Assembly (NCBI GenBank): GCA_927911745.1
Contig: CAKMQF010000113.1
Coordinates: 1 to 49,712, forward strand
Length of the DNA stretch: 49,712 bases
Reading direction: 5' to 3'
DNA from: an uncultured Gemella sp.
GTDB taxonomy: Bacteria > Bacillota > Bacilli > Staphylococcales > Gemellaceae
In this document: positions 40,851 to 49,712 of the stretch, in pieces
Numbering within the stretch: the stretch's first letter is position 1
Layout of the letters: the number at the start of each line of letters is the position of its first letter
Translations under genes and position numbers: made by a program
Notes under the pieces: model-generated
Seen by the model: the letters and a program-made list of their open reading frames with translations, nothing else
Told to the model about the DNA's origin: nothing
The model's database searches: none

Positions 40851-43800
40851 TTATATTCCAGTCATTTTAATCTTCGCATAATTATCTTTAGAATAGACTT
40901 CTACCTTCGGTCTAATTCTCTCTTTTAACTCGCTGACATGTGAAATAATACCAATATTTCTTCCATACGATTGTAAATCTATTAACGTTGTTAGAGCGAT
41001 ATCTAGTGTTTCAGCATCTAGTGATCCAAATCCTTCATCGATAAAGATAGTTTCAAGAGATATTCCACCACTTTCATTTTGAATAACTTCTGCTAATCCT
41101 AAAGCGAGAGCTAAAGAAGCTAAGAATAATTCTCCTCCAGAAAGAGAACTAATAATACGAGTACTATTTAAGTATATATCATGTATTTCAATCTCTAAAC
41201 CTTGAAGACCTCCACCTTTCGATTTTTCATCGCGTCTAATAAATCTATATCTATCATTGTCATCTGTAGTAATCTTTTAGTTCCCGCAACTAGAATTAAG
41301 TCTAAATAATATCCTTGAACATAAGTTTCTAATGATTTTCTGTTTTCGGTTTTCCCGCTAACAACATCACTAAATGCTATAATTTCTCTTATCTCTTTAG
41401 ATGATTCTAATAGTTCAATATATTCACTATGAATTTTTTTTATATAATTTTTTATTATTTTCTAATCTTGTATTAAGCACTACAACTTTTTCTATAAAAT
41501 CATTAACTTGAGATTCAATATTTTGTAGTTTCTGATGCTCTTCTTCTAAATCGGGTTGTTCTATATCTTTTAACTCTTCTTCGAGTTTTTCTATAATGTT
41601 TACTATAATTTTTTTAGCATCTTCAAATTTATTAATTTGAGATTCAAATCCTTCTAATTTAACCAATTCTGCTATGTCTTCTTCTGCCATTTCTAAAGTT
41701 ATGTAATACTTATTGAGTTTAGAATCGCTGAAACTCTCTATAATATTATCTATTCTTTTACTAACTTCCAGTAAATTTTCTTTATTATTTTTCTGTTCTG
41801 TTTCTAGTTTTGTTTTTCTTATCAATAATTCATTACTATTATTTTGCTGAACGTTACATCTATTATCAAAATCTTCAACCTGAGATTGTATTTTCTCATA
41901 ATAATCAGCTAACTCATCTAGCTCAATTTTTACATTTTTTTCGAACTGTTCTATTTTTATTTTTCGCTTCTAGATATTTTTTGTTTTAATCTCATCTTCA
42001 TTTTTTAATAACTCTGAAAGATCCTCTATTTCTTGATTAAGGTCCTTAATTCTATCCTCAGATATTTTGATTGCTTTACTAATATCCGTTAGTTTAGAAT
42101 TCTCAGTCTTTAATTCGTCTTCTAATTGTAATAGTTCTTCCTTAGCTTTAAAGTTAATTGTATCCTCTAAATTTTTCAGAAGAGCACTTATTCTTTCTAT
42201 TTCTTCTTCATCTTTTTTTATAAGGGTTTCTAGTTGAATTGTATCTTTATTAACTTTTTGAAGTGATTTTTCTATACTTTCATCTACTGCCTCTAAAGAG
42301 GGAATTTCTGGTAAGTGTTCAATCTTTTGTCGACATAAAGGACAATCATCCCCTTCATGCAATTTCACTAGAAAACCATTTAAAACTTCTTGTTCTTTAT
42401 TCTTATTTAATAATATAACTTCTTGCTCAAGCTTCTTCTTCTCTACTTCGAGTTCTTCTAATTGTTTTTTATCAAGAGTAAGTTTCAAACTCTTATCATT
42501 TACTTCAGAAAATTTATTATTATATTCTTCGAGTTTTTCTACATCTTGCTCTTTCTTTAAAATTTCTAATTTTAGCTTACCAATACTACTCTCTAGAATA
42601 TTTTTCTCCTCAATATCCTCTAAGTAGCCTTCTTTTGAAACTTTCAACCTAGAATCTAACTCTTTATATGTTTCTTTTTTCAAAGCAAGCTCTTCTAATG
42701 TTTTACTATAGATTTCAATGTTGGCTTTTGCAGAATTTAATTCATTAAAGTTATTATAGAAAAACTTATAATCAATAGTTTCCTTTCTAAGTTCTTCTAT
42801 ATTATCTTTTTGTGCATTTAATTCTAATTGTAATTTCTTATTGTTTTCTAAGTCTAATTTATATTTGTCTGTATCAATTAATAAAATCTTTCTCAAGGTT
42901 TCTTAATTGTGATTGTTTATTTAATAAAGTACTGTACTCTATAATCTTATCTTTACTCTTTTGTAACTCTTTTAACTTCTCTACTTCTAATCTTAGACTT
43001 TTATAATAGTCTTCTTTTTCACTTAATTCTTCTAGTTCTAACTTGTTAGTTTTAAGTTGAGTGAATTTATCATTAAGCTTACTTAATTCTATAAATTTCT
43101 CTTTTTCTTTAGAAAAACTACGTTCTAATTTTAATAATTCTTTTTTCTCAATTTTTATTATTTCTTCTTGTGAGTGAATAATACTTAGTATTTCTTCAAA
43201 ATTTTCGTCTTTTAAATATTCAAACTTCGTAAGTTCTTCCTCAATATCAAACTGTTCAAATCTAGTAATCAACTCTTTTTCTTTCTGCTTATGTGAACTA
43301 TCTAATTTTTTGGCTTGTTCTTGCAGTTGTTCCACGAATTTCTGATAAAAGTAAGTATTAAATAAGGATCTTAAAGTTTCTTTTTTTTCACTTGATTTTG
43401 ATAATAAGAACTCTTTAAATTTTCCTTGAGGTAAAATAATTATTTGACAAAATTGCTTATCGTCTAAACCTATCAACTCTTCTATTTTTTCTTTTACCTC
43501 TTGTTCTTTTGAGGCAATTACTTCTAATTTTTCATTATTATATTGCATTAAAGCAACTTTCCCCGATGTTAAGTTTTTATTACCAGCTTCAATAAGCCAG
43601 AGTTCTCTCAATTCTATACTTTTTCCCACTTAATTCAAAATCAAAGTTAACCTGTGTTTTATCCTTATCCAAGGCTGTCTTCGTTCTTAGTGAGGCTATA
43701 TCTTTTCCCCCGGTTGTCTTATTGTATAATGCATACGTAATAGCATCAAATAGTGTTGACTTCCCTGACCCAGTTTTTCCTGTTATTAGAAATATAGGTT

Positions 43801-43879
43801 CATTTATTATTTTATCCCATTCTATTATTTCGTTCTTATATGGACCAAATTCTTTTAATTCTAATCTAATTGGTTTCAT
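40851..43879 (-). CDS. sbcC: Nuclease complex ATPase SbcC (about six frame disruptions)
   Basis: SMC/Rad50-type ATPase that works with SbcD to cleave hairpins and protein-blocked ends. Start [17 protein letters not shown]; Walker [19 protein letters not shown] near 30. Long coiled coils flank the zinc hook [11 protein letters not shown]. Near the end come the signature [21 protein letters not shown] and Walker [14 protein letters not shown] (read around 41160-41020), ending YAKIKMTGI at 40851. Frame breaks lie near 43602, 42892, 41966, 41945, 41446 and 41265, mostly in A/T runs. About 1,009 residues, normal for the family. All key motifs are present, so I take it as a real gene with sequencing errors. 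It overlaps sbcD by 14 bases. Confidence 0.9.
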
Positions 43880-45006
43880 CTTGATTCACCTTGTCTATAA
43901 TATTTACTAGTACTTGTTTTTGACTTTCAGTTAATTCACTACCAGTTTGTTCACTATAGAATCCCTCTATTAACTGTAAAGGACTCTTAGCTAACATCTC
44001 TCTATCTAATTTCACTTCATTATCGATACCAGTATTTCTTTTTTGCTTTAGTATCAGAGTATTAGGATAATATTCTTTAATTCTAGGTAACGGATCAGTA
44101 ATCCCCTCTAAACCACTCAGTTCCATACTAAAATAATCATTTTTACAATCATAATTTTTGTTGATACTCTTTCGTTAAAACTTCTTCATAAGATGCACTA
44201 ATATTATGTAGCTTTCTTTTTTGTTTTAATGGAATAAAATCTTCACTATAGTTTTCTTTTGTTACCTCTATAAGCCTTATACCTTTGGTTTGAGAAGCTT
44301 CAGAGAATGAATACACCATTGGACTTCCACTGTATTTTAAACGCGTCTCTTTTATTGCATTCGGATTATGAAGATGACCTAGAGCTACATAATCAAACTT
44401 GTCAAAGACTTCCACAGCAACATTTTCAACAGTTCCTACAGATATTTCTCTTTCAGAATCAGTCTCTAATCCTCCCGATACAAAAGTATGAGCTACTAAA
44501 ATATTAGTCTTATTAGTATCTAAATTTTTATAAATTTCATCAATTACTCTTTTTGTTGCTGCATTATGGGTTGTTAATGTAGGGTCTTCAAAATATTCTC
44601 TCGCTTCAAAGGGTTCAAAATATGGTAATAAATATATATCAGCATCTTCATAAGAAATTCTATCAAAAGCTTGCTCTAATCTTGTATGAAGATAAAATTT
44701 ATGCTTGCTAAACCAAGCTTCACCTATAGCTAATCTTTCTCTACTGTCATGGTTTCCACTAATGGCAAAAATTGGTATGTTACATTCTATATTAATTTTA
44801 ACTAAAAGTTCTTGTAGAAGTGTAGTCGCTTCTTTACTAGGAACACTTCTATCATATAAATCCCCTGCAATAATTAAAAAATCAGGATTAATATTCTTAA
44901 TCTCAGTTATTAAATTCTCAAACACAAACTCCTGATCTACTAATAAATCTAATCCTTGTAATTTTCTTCCAATATGCCAATCAGCAGTATGTAAAAATTT
45001 AACCAT
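43866..45006 (-). CDS. sbcD: Nuclease SbcD (frameshifted)
   Basis: Mre11-type metallophosphoesterase nuclease, about 380 residues. Catalytic motifs in order: HTADWHIGRKL near 6, IIAGDLYDRSVPS near 45, ISGNHDSRERL near 82, ILVAHTFVSGG near 170 and VALGHLHNPN near 205. The C-terminal capping region begins GSPMVYSFSEASQTKG. The frame breaks near 44153, where one more A gives KEYQNKNYDCKNDYFSMELSGLEG, and the segment then ends VNQDETN at 43866. Ribosome binding site aaaggtg. First gene of sbcD-sbcC-addB, a DNA-end processing operon. Confidence 0.93.
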
Positions 45007-45142
45007 ATTATCACCTTTTCCTATAAATTATCTCTATTATATTATATATTAAAAACAATCAAAATAGTAGTAAATATTAAATCTTCCTAGAACCAATTAC
45101 TACTAATAAAAAATGATAATAACGCATTATATTTTAATGCTC

Positions 45143-45180
45143 ATAAAAAAAATAACGAGAAGTAAACCAACTTCTCGTTA
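45143..45180 (-). terminator. Rho-independent terminator of uppS-cdsA-rseP
   Basis: Perfect 11-bp stem taacgagaagt/acttctcgtta (45153-45180) after the rseP stop, followed by a minus-strand T tract. Confidence 0.92.
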
Positions 45181-45190
45181 TAATCATTAT

Positions 45191-46483
45191 CTATTTTCCA
45201 AATAATCTTTGGATATCATTCCATGTTACTGCTAACATCAACGCAACCATTAATAATCCAAACGCTACAGTTAAGTAATATTGAGCTTTTTTATTAATTG
45301 GTTTTTTAAAGATTGCTTCGTAAATTACGAATATGATACGTCCACCATCAAGAACCGGAATAGGAATTAGGTTCATAAGACCTAAGTTAACACTTAAAAT
45401 TCCTGTCCATTTTAATGTTGTAATTAAACCACTTTGTGCAGCTGCAGAAGACATTTCATAAATCGCTACAGGTCCACCTAGTTGGTTTAAACTAAATCCT
45501 CCATTAAACAATGAAGCAAACAGATTAATAATTCCCATGAAAATCGCAGTTCCATAATATAGAGTTTGTTCAAAACCACTCTTAATTGAACCAGCTAAGT
45601 TTTTCTCATACGCTTGGTTTATTCCAAGTTTATAAGTTTTAACTTCTTTACCTTTTTCCACAGTTGTTTCTTCTTTTGGTGTAACTTTAATTTCTTGTTG
45701 TGAACCATCACGTGAAACTTTTAATGTAAGCTCAGAACCATTAGAACTTACTATCTCATTAGTCATTTCTTTCCATGTTGTAACACTCTTACCATTTACC
45801 TGCTCAACTACATCACCTTGTTTTAATCCTGATGAGTAAGCCGGATAGTTAGAAGCTAGTTCACCTAAACGCGTAGTATTAGATGGTACTCCACTATAAA
45901 TTGAAATACCTAAGAAAATTGCTAGCGCTAATATAAAGTTCATTAATGGTCCTGCAAATAATGTCCAGAATTTTTTCCCCCATGAGTGTGAAGAAAACAT
46001 TCTTTCTACTGGAGCAATTTGCTCTTCCATTCCACCAAATGCAACACATGCATCTTTTCTTACTTCATAACGTTCTATTTTATCACCAACAAAACCTTCT
46101 ACGAATAATTTTTCTGTTAGATCAAATTCATTTAATTCTAATGGAAGTAAATCCATATCATTACTTTTATCTAAAACTATTTTTTCGACCTTATCATTTT
46201 CATCTAGTTTTAAATTAATTTTCATTCCTTTTTTTAGGTCATATACCGACATATCATTATTAAAATCAAAAACGTTATCCGGCATTTTTACATATCCACC
46301 AACAGGAAGAAGTCTAATCGTAAAGTTAGTCTCCCCTATTTTTTTGTGAAATATCTTAGGTCCCATTCCTATTGCAAACTCTTGGCACAATATTCCTGAT
46401 TTTTTAGCAACTATAAAATGACCGAATTCGTGAATAGTTACTACTACAAAAAATATTAATATAAATGCTATAATACCTTGCAT
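45191..46483 (-). CDS. rseP: Site-2 metalloprotease RseP (RasP/EcsB-type M50)
   Basis: Intramembrane zinc protease of 430 residues that cleaves membrane-spanning regulators and signal-peptide remnants. Helix 1 holds VTIHEFGHFIVAKKSG (HExxH, residues about 17-32). A PDZ domain covers about 210-280 (GLKQGDVVEQVNGKSV). The third zinc ligand is in NLIPIPVLDGGRIIF near 370. The acidic insertion around residues 75-130 is typical of staphylococcal-type homologues. Intact; ribosome binding site gaggggt. It follows cdsA directly, without the dxr gene that separates them in Bacillus. Confidence 0.95.
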   Translation of the reverse strand: MQGIIAFILIFFVVVTIHEFGHFIVAKKSGILCQEFAIGMGPKIFHKKIGETNFTIRLLPVGGYVKMPDNVFDFNNDMSVYDLKKGMKINLKLDENDKVEKIVLDKSNDMDLLPLELNEFDLTEKLFVEGFVGDKIERYEVRKDACVAFGGMEEQIAPVERMFSSHSWGKKFWTLFAGPLMNFILALAIFLGISIYSGVPSNTTRLGELASNYPAYSSGLKQGDVVEQVNGKSVTTWKEMTNEIVSSNGSELTLKVSRDGSQQEIKVTPKEETTVEKGKEVKTYKLGINQAYEKNLAGSIKSGFEQTLYYGTAIFMGIINLFASLFNGGFSLNQLGGPVAIYEMSSAAAQSGLITTLKWTGILSVNLGLMNLIPIPVLDGGRIIFVIYEAIFKKPINKKAQYYLTVAFGLLMVALMLAVTWNDIQRLFGK

Positions 46484-46503
46484 CTAATACCCCTCTCTAT
46501 ATT

Positions 46504-47277
46504 TTAAAATAAACTTAGTAATATTATTAAACATGGTGCTGATAGAATAACAGAATCGAATCTGTCAAAAATACCACCATGCCCTGGTAATAAATTACTA
46601 CTATCTTTTACTTGATATTCTCTTTTGTATGCTGATTCAATTAAATCACCAAATTGACCAACGGCACTAACTACCAATGTAATAGCAATCGCAACTAATA
46701 GGCTAGAAAATATATTAGTTGTATAGAAGAACAATAACGCTATTACTATTGATGATAGACTACCTATTACTGAACCTTCAATTGATTTGTTAGGACTTAT
46801 TTTCGGTGAAAGTTTATTTTTCCCAAACTTCATTCCACCAAAATAGGCAAAACTATCAGTAAACCAAATTGTAAGTAATAAATAAGCTACATGCGATAAG
46901 CTCAAGTTTCTTATCATAAACAAACAATAAAATCCTATAAAAATATAGGCAGTTACAAATATAATCGAACCAATTTCAACTAATTTAATTTTATGACCTG
47001 TTGCAACTACAGTCGCTAACATACCAACTAAAATTAAAAAAAGTAATCCATAAAGTTGTAACTGTGTAATTTCTTCATTTAAAAATAGTAATGCACCTGC
47101 TAAAGAAGATAACCCTAAAACTACTAGGTTGGTTTCTTTAAAAGTCATTCTTACTATTTCATACATAGCCATTACACCTAGTGCGAATGTTGTAAATTTA
47201 AAATAATCTCCACCTAAAAATAGTAATGGTAGGAAAACAATTAATGCCACTATGGCTGTTATTACCCTAGTCTTCAT
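46504..47277 (-). CDS. cdsA: Phosphatidate cytidylyltransferase CdsA
   Basis: Membrane enzyme that makes CDP-diacylglycerol from phosphatidate and CTP, 257 residues with about seven to eight helices. The signature near the C-terminus reads SAYKREYQVKDSSNLLPGHG with GIFDRFDS after it. An upstream conserved WFTDSFAYFGGMKFGKNKLSPKISPNKS is also present. Intact. Its start overlaps the uppS stop by 11 bases with ggagg upstream, so the two are translationally coupled. It supplies phosphatidylglycerol, from which lipoteichoic acid (the substrate of the dlt genes) is built. Confidence 0.95.
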   Translation of the reverse strand: MKTRVITAIVALIVFLPLLFLGGDYFKFTTFALGVMAMYEIVRMTFKETNLVVLGLSSLAGALLFLNEEITQLQLYGLLFLILVGMLATVVATGHKIKLVEIGSIIFVTAYIFIGFYCLFMIRNLSLSHVAYLLLTIWFTDSFAYFGGMKFGKNKLSPKISPNKSIEGSVIGSLSSIVIALLFFYTTNIFSSLLVAIAITLVVSAVGQFGDLIESAYKREYQVKDSSNLLPGHGGIFDRFDSVILSAPCLIILLSLF

Positions 47278-48031
47278 TTAAACCTCCAAACCTTCTATCT
47301 CTACTTTGATATTCTAATAATGCCTTGTAAAATTCTTCTTCAGTAAAGTCCGGCCATGCCACTTTAGTAAACAAGAATTCACTATAAGCAATTTGCCAAA
47401 GTAAAAAGTTTGAAATTCTTTGTTCTCCCGAAGTTCTTATTAATAAGTCAGGATCTGGAGTATTAGATGTAAATAGATTTTGACTCACATGTTCTTCAGA
47501 AATTTCATCTATACTGTATTTATTATCTTGCACGTCTTTAGTAATTTGTTTAATTGCTCTTAACATCTCATCTTTAGAACCATAATTCAATGCAAAGATT
47601 AATTTTAATCCAGTATTATTTTTTGTCTGCTCAATTGCATCATTTACTGCTTTTCTAGTATTTTCAGGAAGTTTCTCTACTACACCAATAACCTCAACTT
47701 TTACATTATTTTCCATAAGTTCCGGCATAAAACTACTGAACATCTTTTCAGGAAGATCCATTAAATAACTAACTTCTTCTTTAGGTCTCGCCCAGTTTTC
47801 TGTAGAAAAAGCATATAATGTTAGATACTCTACACCTAGTTTTGATGCATATTTTGTTATTTTTTTTACAGTTTGCATCCCTTCATAGTGTCCTTTAATT
47901 CTAGGCATATTTCTCTTTTTAGCCCAACGTCCATTACCATCCATTATAATAGCAACGTGTGTCGGAATTTTTTTTAACTCTTGTTTGTCATTTTTTTCCA
48001 CTAATTCATTTTTTCTAAAAAATTTAAACAT
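47267..48031 (-). CDS. uppS: Undecaprenyl diphosphate synthase (isoprenyl transferase) UppS
   Basis: Makes the C55 lipid carrier for cell-wall synthesis by adding eight isopentenyl units. The cis-prenyltransferase motifs are VAIIMDGNGRWAKKR near 30 (catalytic Asp), GHYEGMQTVKKI near 50, YLTLYAFSTENWARP near 72, NYGSKDEMLRAI near 150, and DLLIRTSGEQRISNFLLWQIAYSEF near 200. The frame is open to 48052, but ATG at 48031 has aggagg at the right distance and gives the usual length (254). Intact. Without dxr in this cluster, isopentenyl diphosphate probably comes from mevalonate. Confidence 0.96.
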   Translation of the reverse strand: MFKFFRKNELVEKNDKQELKKIPTHVAIIMDGNGRWAKKRNMPRIKGHYEGMQTVKKITKYASKLGVEYLTLYAFSTENWARPKEEVSYLMDLPEKMFSSFMPELMENNVKVEVIGVVEKLPENTRKAVNDAIEQTKNNTGLKLIFALNYGSKDEMLRAIKQITKDVQDNKYSIDEISEEHVSQNLFTSNTPDPDLLIRTSGEQRISNFLLWQIAYSEFLFTKVAWPDFTEEEFYKALLEYQSRDRRFGGLNED

Positions 48032-48220
48032 AATTCCTCCTATGTAACACACTTCATTATATCATAAAAGGCTTAATGCAACAAACTTTTAATAATTTTT
48101 ATTAATGACTATGGCTATTAATTTTTCATAGAATAACTATATTATATTTAAACCAAACAACCTATACAATTCTTAATATTCATATAATTTATTTTTCTCT
48201 TTTATATAAAGTATTTTATG

Positions 48221-48400
48221 TTGCTTTCATTTAATATTCATGCTAGAATATACTCATTAAACATGATATTAAAAACGAAAATTGCTATTTTTAAAATAAG
48301 AATTTTTATAAACTGTTATCATAATATTTTTAAAATAATTCGACTAGCTTTAGCTTAGCCGTTTTTTTAATATTATTATTTTTTAATATCATGCTAATAT
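48221..48400 (+). promoter_or_regulatory. Structured leader with promoters and a terminator upstream of the MFS gene
   Basis: The 367-base gap before the MFS gene has no ORF. It holds a promoter TTGCTT (48221-48226), 17 bases, TAGAAT (48244-48249, with an extended TG). A 14-bp inverted repeat catgatattaaaaa (48262-48275) has its complement at 48380-48393, enclosing 104 bases. Inside is a hairpin cgactagc-ttta-gcttagccg (48341-48361) followed by seven T, an intrinsic terminator. A second copy of the tcatgcta-element (48389-48396) gives another extended -10, TGC-TAATAT. This looks like an attenuated leader, class unknown. Confidence 0.5.
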
Positions 48401-48419
48401 ATATTGAAAGGATGATTGA

Positions 48420-49631
48420 ATGAACAAAAATACAAGATGGACTGTCTTATTCGCCTCAATGGCAATTTTACTATGTGCAGGTTCACTATATTCATTTAGT
48501 GTTTTTGCAAAACCTCTAAGTGTTTCTAAAGGATGGAGTATGCCAGATGTTATGCTAGCATTTACTATTAACGCTGCTATCGCTCCTATTCCTACTATTC
48601 TAGGAGGATTTATTACAGATAAAGGAAAAGCAAATATCTCTATTATTTTAGGGGGAATCTTATTTGCTGTTGGATTTATTCTTACTGGATTTGCTACTAC
48701 AAAAGGAATGTTATATTTTAGCTATGGCGTGTTATCTGGTGTTGGACAAGCATTTGCATATTCTGGAATTATAAGTAATGCACTTAGATTCTTCCCTGAT
48801 AAAAGAGGATTAGCTGCTGGTTTAATTACAGGAGCAATGGGAGGGGCTAGTGTTATCGCTGCTCCAATCGCACATAGTCTTATAGCTAATTATGGAGTAC
48901 ACAATGCATTTATCTACTTAGGTAGTGTGTACTTAGTAATCATTATAATAGCTCTATTCTTCATAAAAGTTGCTCCTGCGAATTATCAACCTGAAGGTTG
49001 GATTCAACCTGTTGCAGAAATTAAACAAGAGGCTGCTAATAAAGATTGGAAACAAATGTTAATGAGTTTATCATTTTACTTTATTATTTCAATGTTTGCT
49101 ATTGGAGCATTCTCTGGACTTATGGTAGCATCAAACGCATCAGTAATCAGCCAAACTATGTTCGGATTATCTGCTTCAGTTGCTGCAACTTTTGTTAGTA
49201 TTTATGCTCTTTCTAACACATTTGGACGTGTTGTATGGGGGGTTGTTTCAGATAAAATAGGACATGAAAAAACACTTATCGCGATTTATTCGGTAATTGC
49301 TATTTCATTATTAACTCTAGTTAACATTAGAACTACAGTTGGTCTGACAGTCGGTCTTGTTCTCCTTGGTCTATGTTTTGGTGGAATTATGGGAGTTTTC
49401 GCGCCATTAGTAATGAAAACATTCGGTCCTATAAACCAAGGAGTTAACTACGGGATTGTCTTTATAGGATTTTCTACAGCTGCATTCTTCGCACCTAAAT
49501 ACGCTGCTGGAATTGCCGCTAAAAATAATGGAGATTTTACAGAGGCCTTTTATGTAGCTATCTCGATAGTACTTGTTGGATTAGTAATTAGTATTATTTA
49601 CTCAATCTTTACAAAACGTAGAATTAAATAA
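48420..49631 (+). CDS. MFS transporter, oxalate/formate antiporter (OFA) family
   Basis: Twelve-helix carrier of 403 residues. N-terminal RWTVLFASMAILLCAGSLYSFSVFAKPLS and GWSMPDVMLAFTIN match the OFA pattern. Later SGVGQAFAYSGIISNALRFFPDKRGLAAGLITGAMGG is the OFA/monocarboxylate hallmark around residues 100-140. The helix 7-8 region has the MFS A-like motif SNTFGRVVWGVVSDKIGHEK. Oxalate, formate or another small carboxylate are the family substrates; the specific one is not shown. ATG start with aaagga before it. It is monocistronic, with a structured leader and its own terminator. Intact frame. Confidence 0.87.
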   Translation: MNKNTRWTVLFASMAILLCAGSLYSFSVFAKPLSVSKGWSMPDVMLAFTINAAIAPIPTILGGFITDKGKANISIILGGILFAVGFILTGFATTKGMLYFSYGVLSGVGQAFAYSGIISNALRFFPDKRGLAAGLITGAMGGASVIAAPIAHSLIANYGVHNAFIYLGSVYLVIIIIALFFIKVAPANYQPEGWIQPVAEIKQEAANKDWKQMLMSLSFYFIISMFAIGAFSGLMVASNASVISQTMFGLSASVAATFVSIYALSNTFGRVVWGVVSDKIGHEKTLIAIYSVIAISLLTLVNIRTTVGLTVGLVLLGLCFGGIMGVFAPLVMKTFGPINQGVNYGIVFIGFSTAAFFAPKYAAGIAAKNNGDFTEAFYVAISIVLVGLVISIIYSIFTKRRIK

Positions 49632-49639
49632 TAAACAAA

Positions 49640-49670
49640 AGAAATCATCTCAAAAAATGAGATGATTTCT
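49640..49670 (+). terminator. Terminator of the MFS gene
   Basis: Perfect 13-bp stem agaaatcatctca/tgagatgatttct with a 5-base A loop, just after the stop. The plus-strand T tail is short, so efficiency is uncertain. A TTGACA begins at 49679, probably the next promoter. Confidence 0.8.
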
Positions 49671-49712
49671 TCAGATTGTTGACAAAACGACCAAAATATC
49701 AATGAACGTAAT

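Overview
The window reads as part of a low-GC Gram-positive (Bacillota) chromosome. Gene order and protein families (rel-dtd-lytH, ylaN-ftsW, yqgQ with a rhomboid/TPR gene, uppS-cdsA-rseP without dxr, dltABCD, class III fbp, an RcrRPQ-like exporter) sit between the staphylococcal and streptococcal patterns. This fits a Gemella-like member of Bacilli. The genus is my inference; the phylum level is firm. There is no plasmid, phage, IS or CRISPR signature; it is housekeeping chromosome with a few accessory transport genes.

Layout. 1-2.5 kb: queuosine/secretion operon queA-tgt-yajC. 2.7-6.4 kb: ylaN-ftsW, yqgQ, a degenerate rhomboid-TPR membrane protein and a glucose-type EIIA. 6.6-9.4 kb: ftsY and lysS. 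9.8-12.2 kb: an APC permease and an unknown membrane protein behind a terminator/antiterminator leader. 12.2-16.4 kb: SGNH hydrolase, CDF metal exporter, HAD phosphatase, and a MarR-regulated flavin oxidoreductase. 16.4-20.9 kb: MarR plus heterodimeric ABC exporter. 21-25 kb: rel-dtd-lytH-like. 25.3-27.1 kb: lysP under a lysine riboswitch. 27.3-29.4 kb: fbp and a 34-residue membrane peptide. 29.6-32.4 kb: two esterases and an ATP-grasp ligase. 32.7-36.8 kb: dltABCD. 37-45 kb: sbcD-sbcC-addB. 45.2-48 kb: uppS-cdsA-rseP. 48.4-49.6 kb: an OFA-type MFS carrier behind a structured leader.

Two things dominate the interpretation. First, about 30 single- or two-base indels, mostly in A/T runs, break otherwise conserved genes (queA, rel, fbp, dltB, dltD, addB, sbcC and others). 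Their density and position point to homopolymer sequencing error, not mass pseudogenisation. I therefore give full reconstructed spans and say where the frame breaks. Second, the LytH-like cell-wall protein has lost its amidase zinc ligands and the catalytic residues of an appended C39-like domain. The rhomboid-TPR protein, which looks like its partner ActH, has lost the rhomboid Ser/His dyad. These are substitutions, not indels, so they are not explained by the error pattern. Together they suggest a catalytically dead version of a known cell-wall amidase complex, which is my best candidate for something undescribed here. Further leads are the leader RNA near 11.2 kb, the leader near 48.3 kb, and the ATP-grasp/esterase trio.
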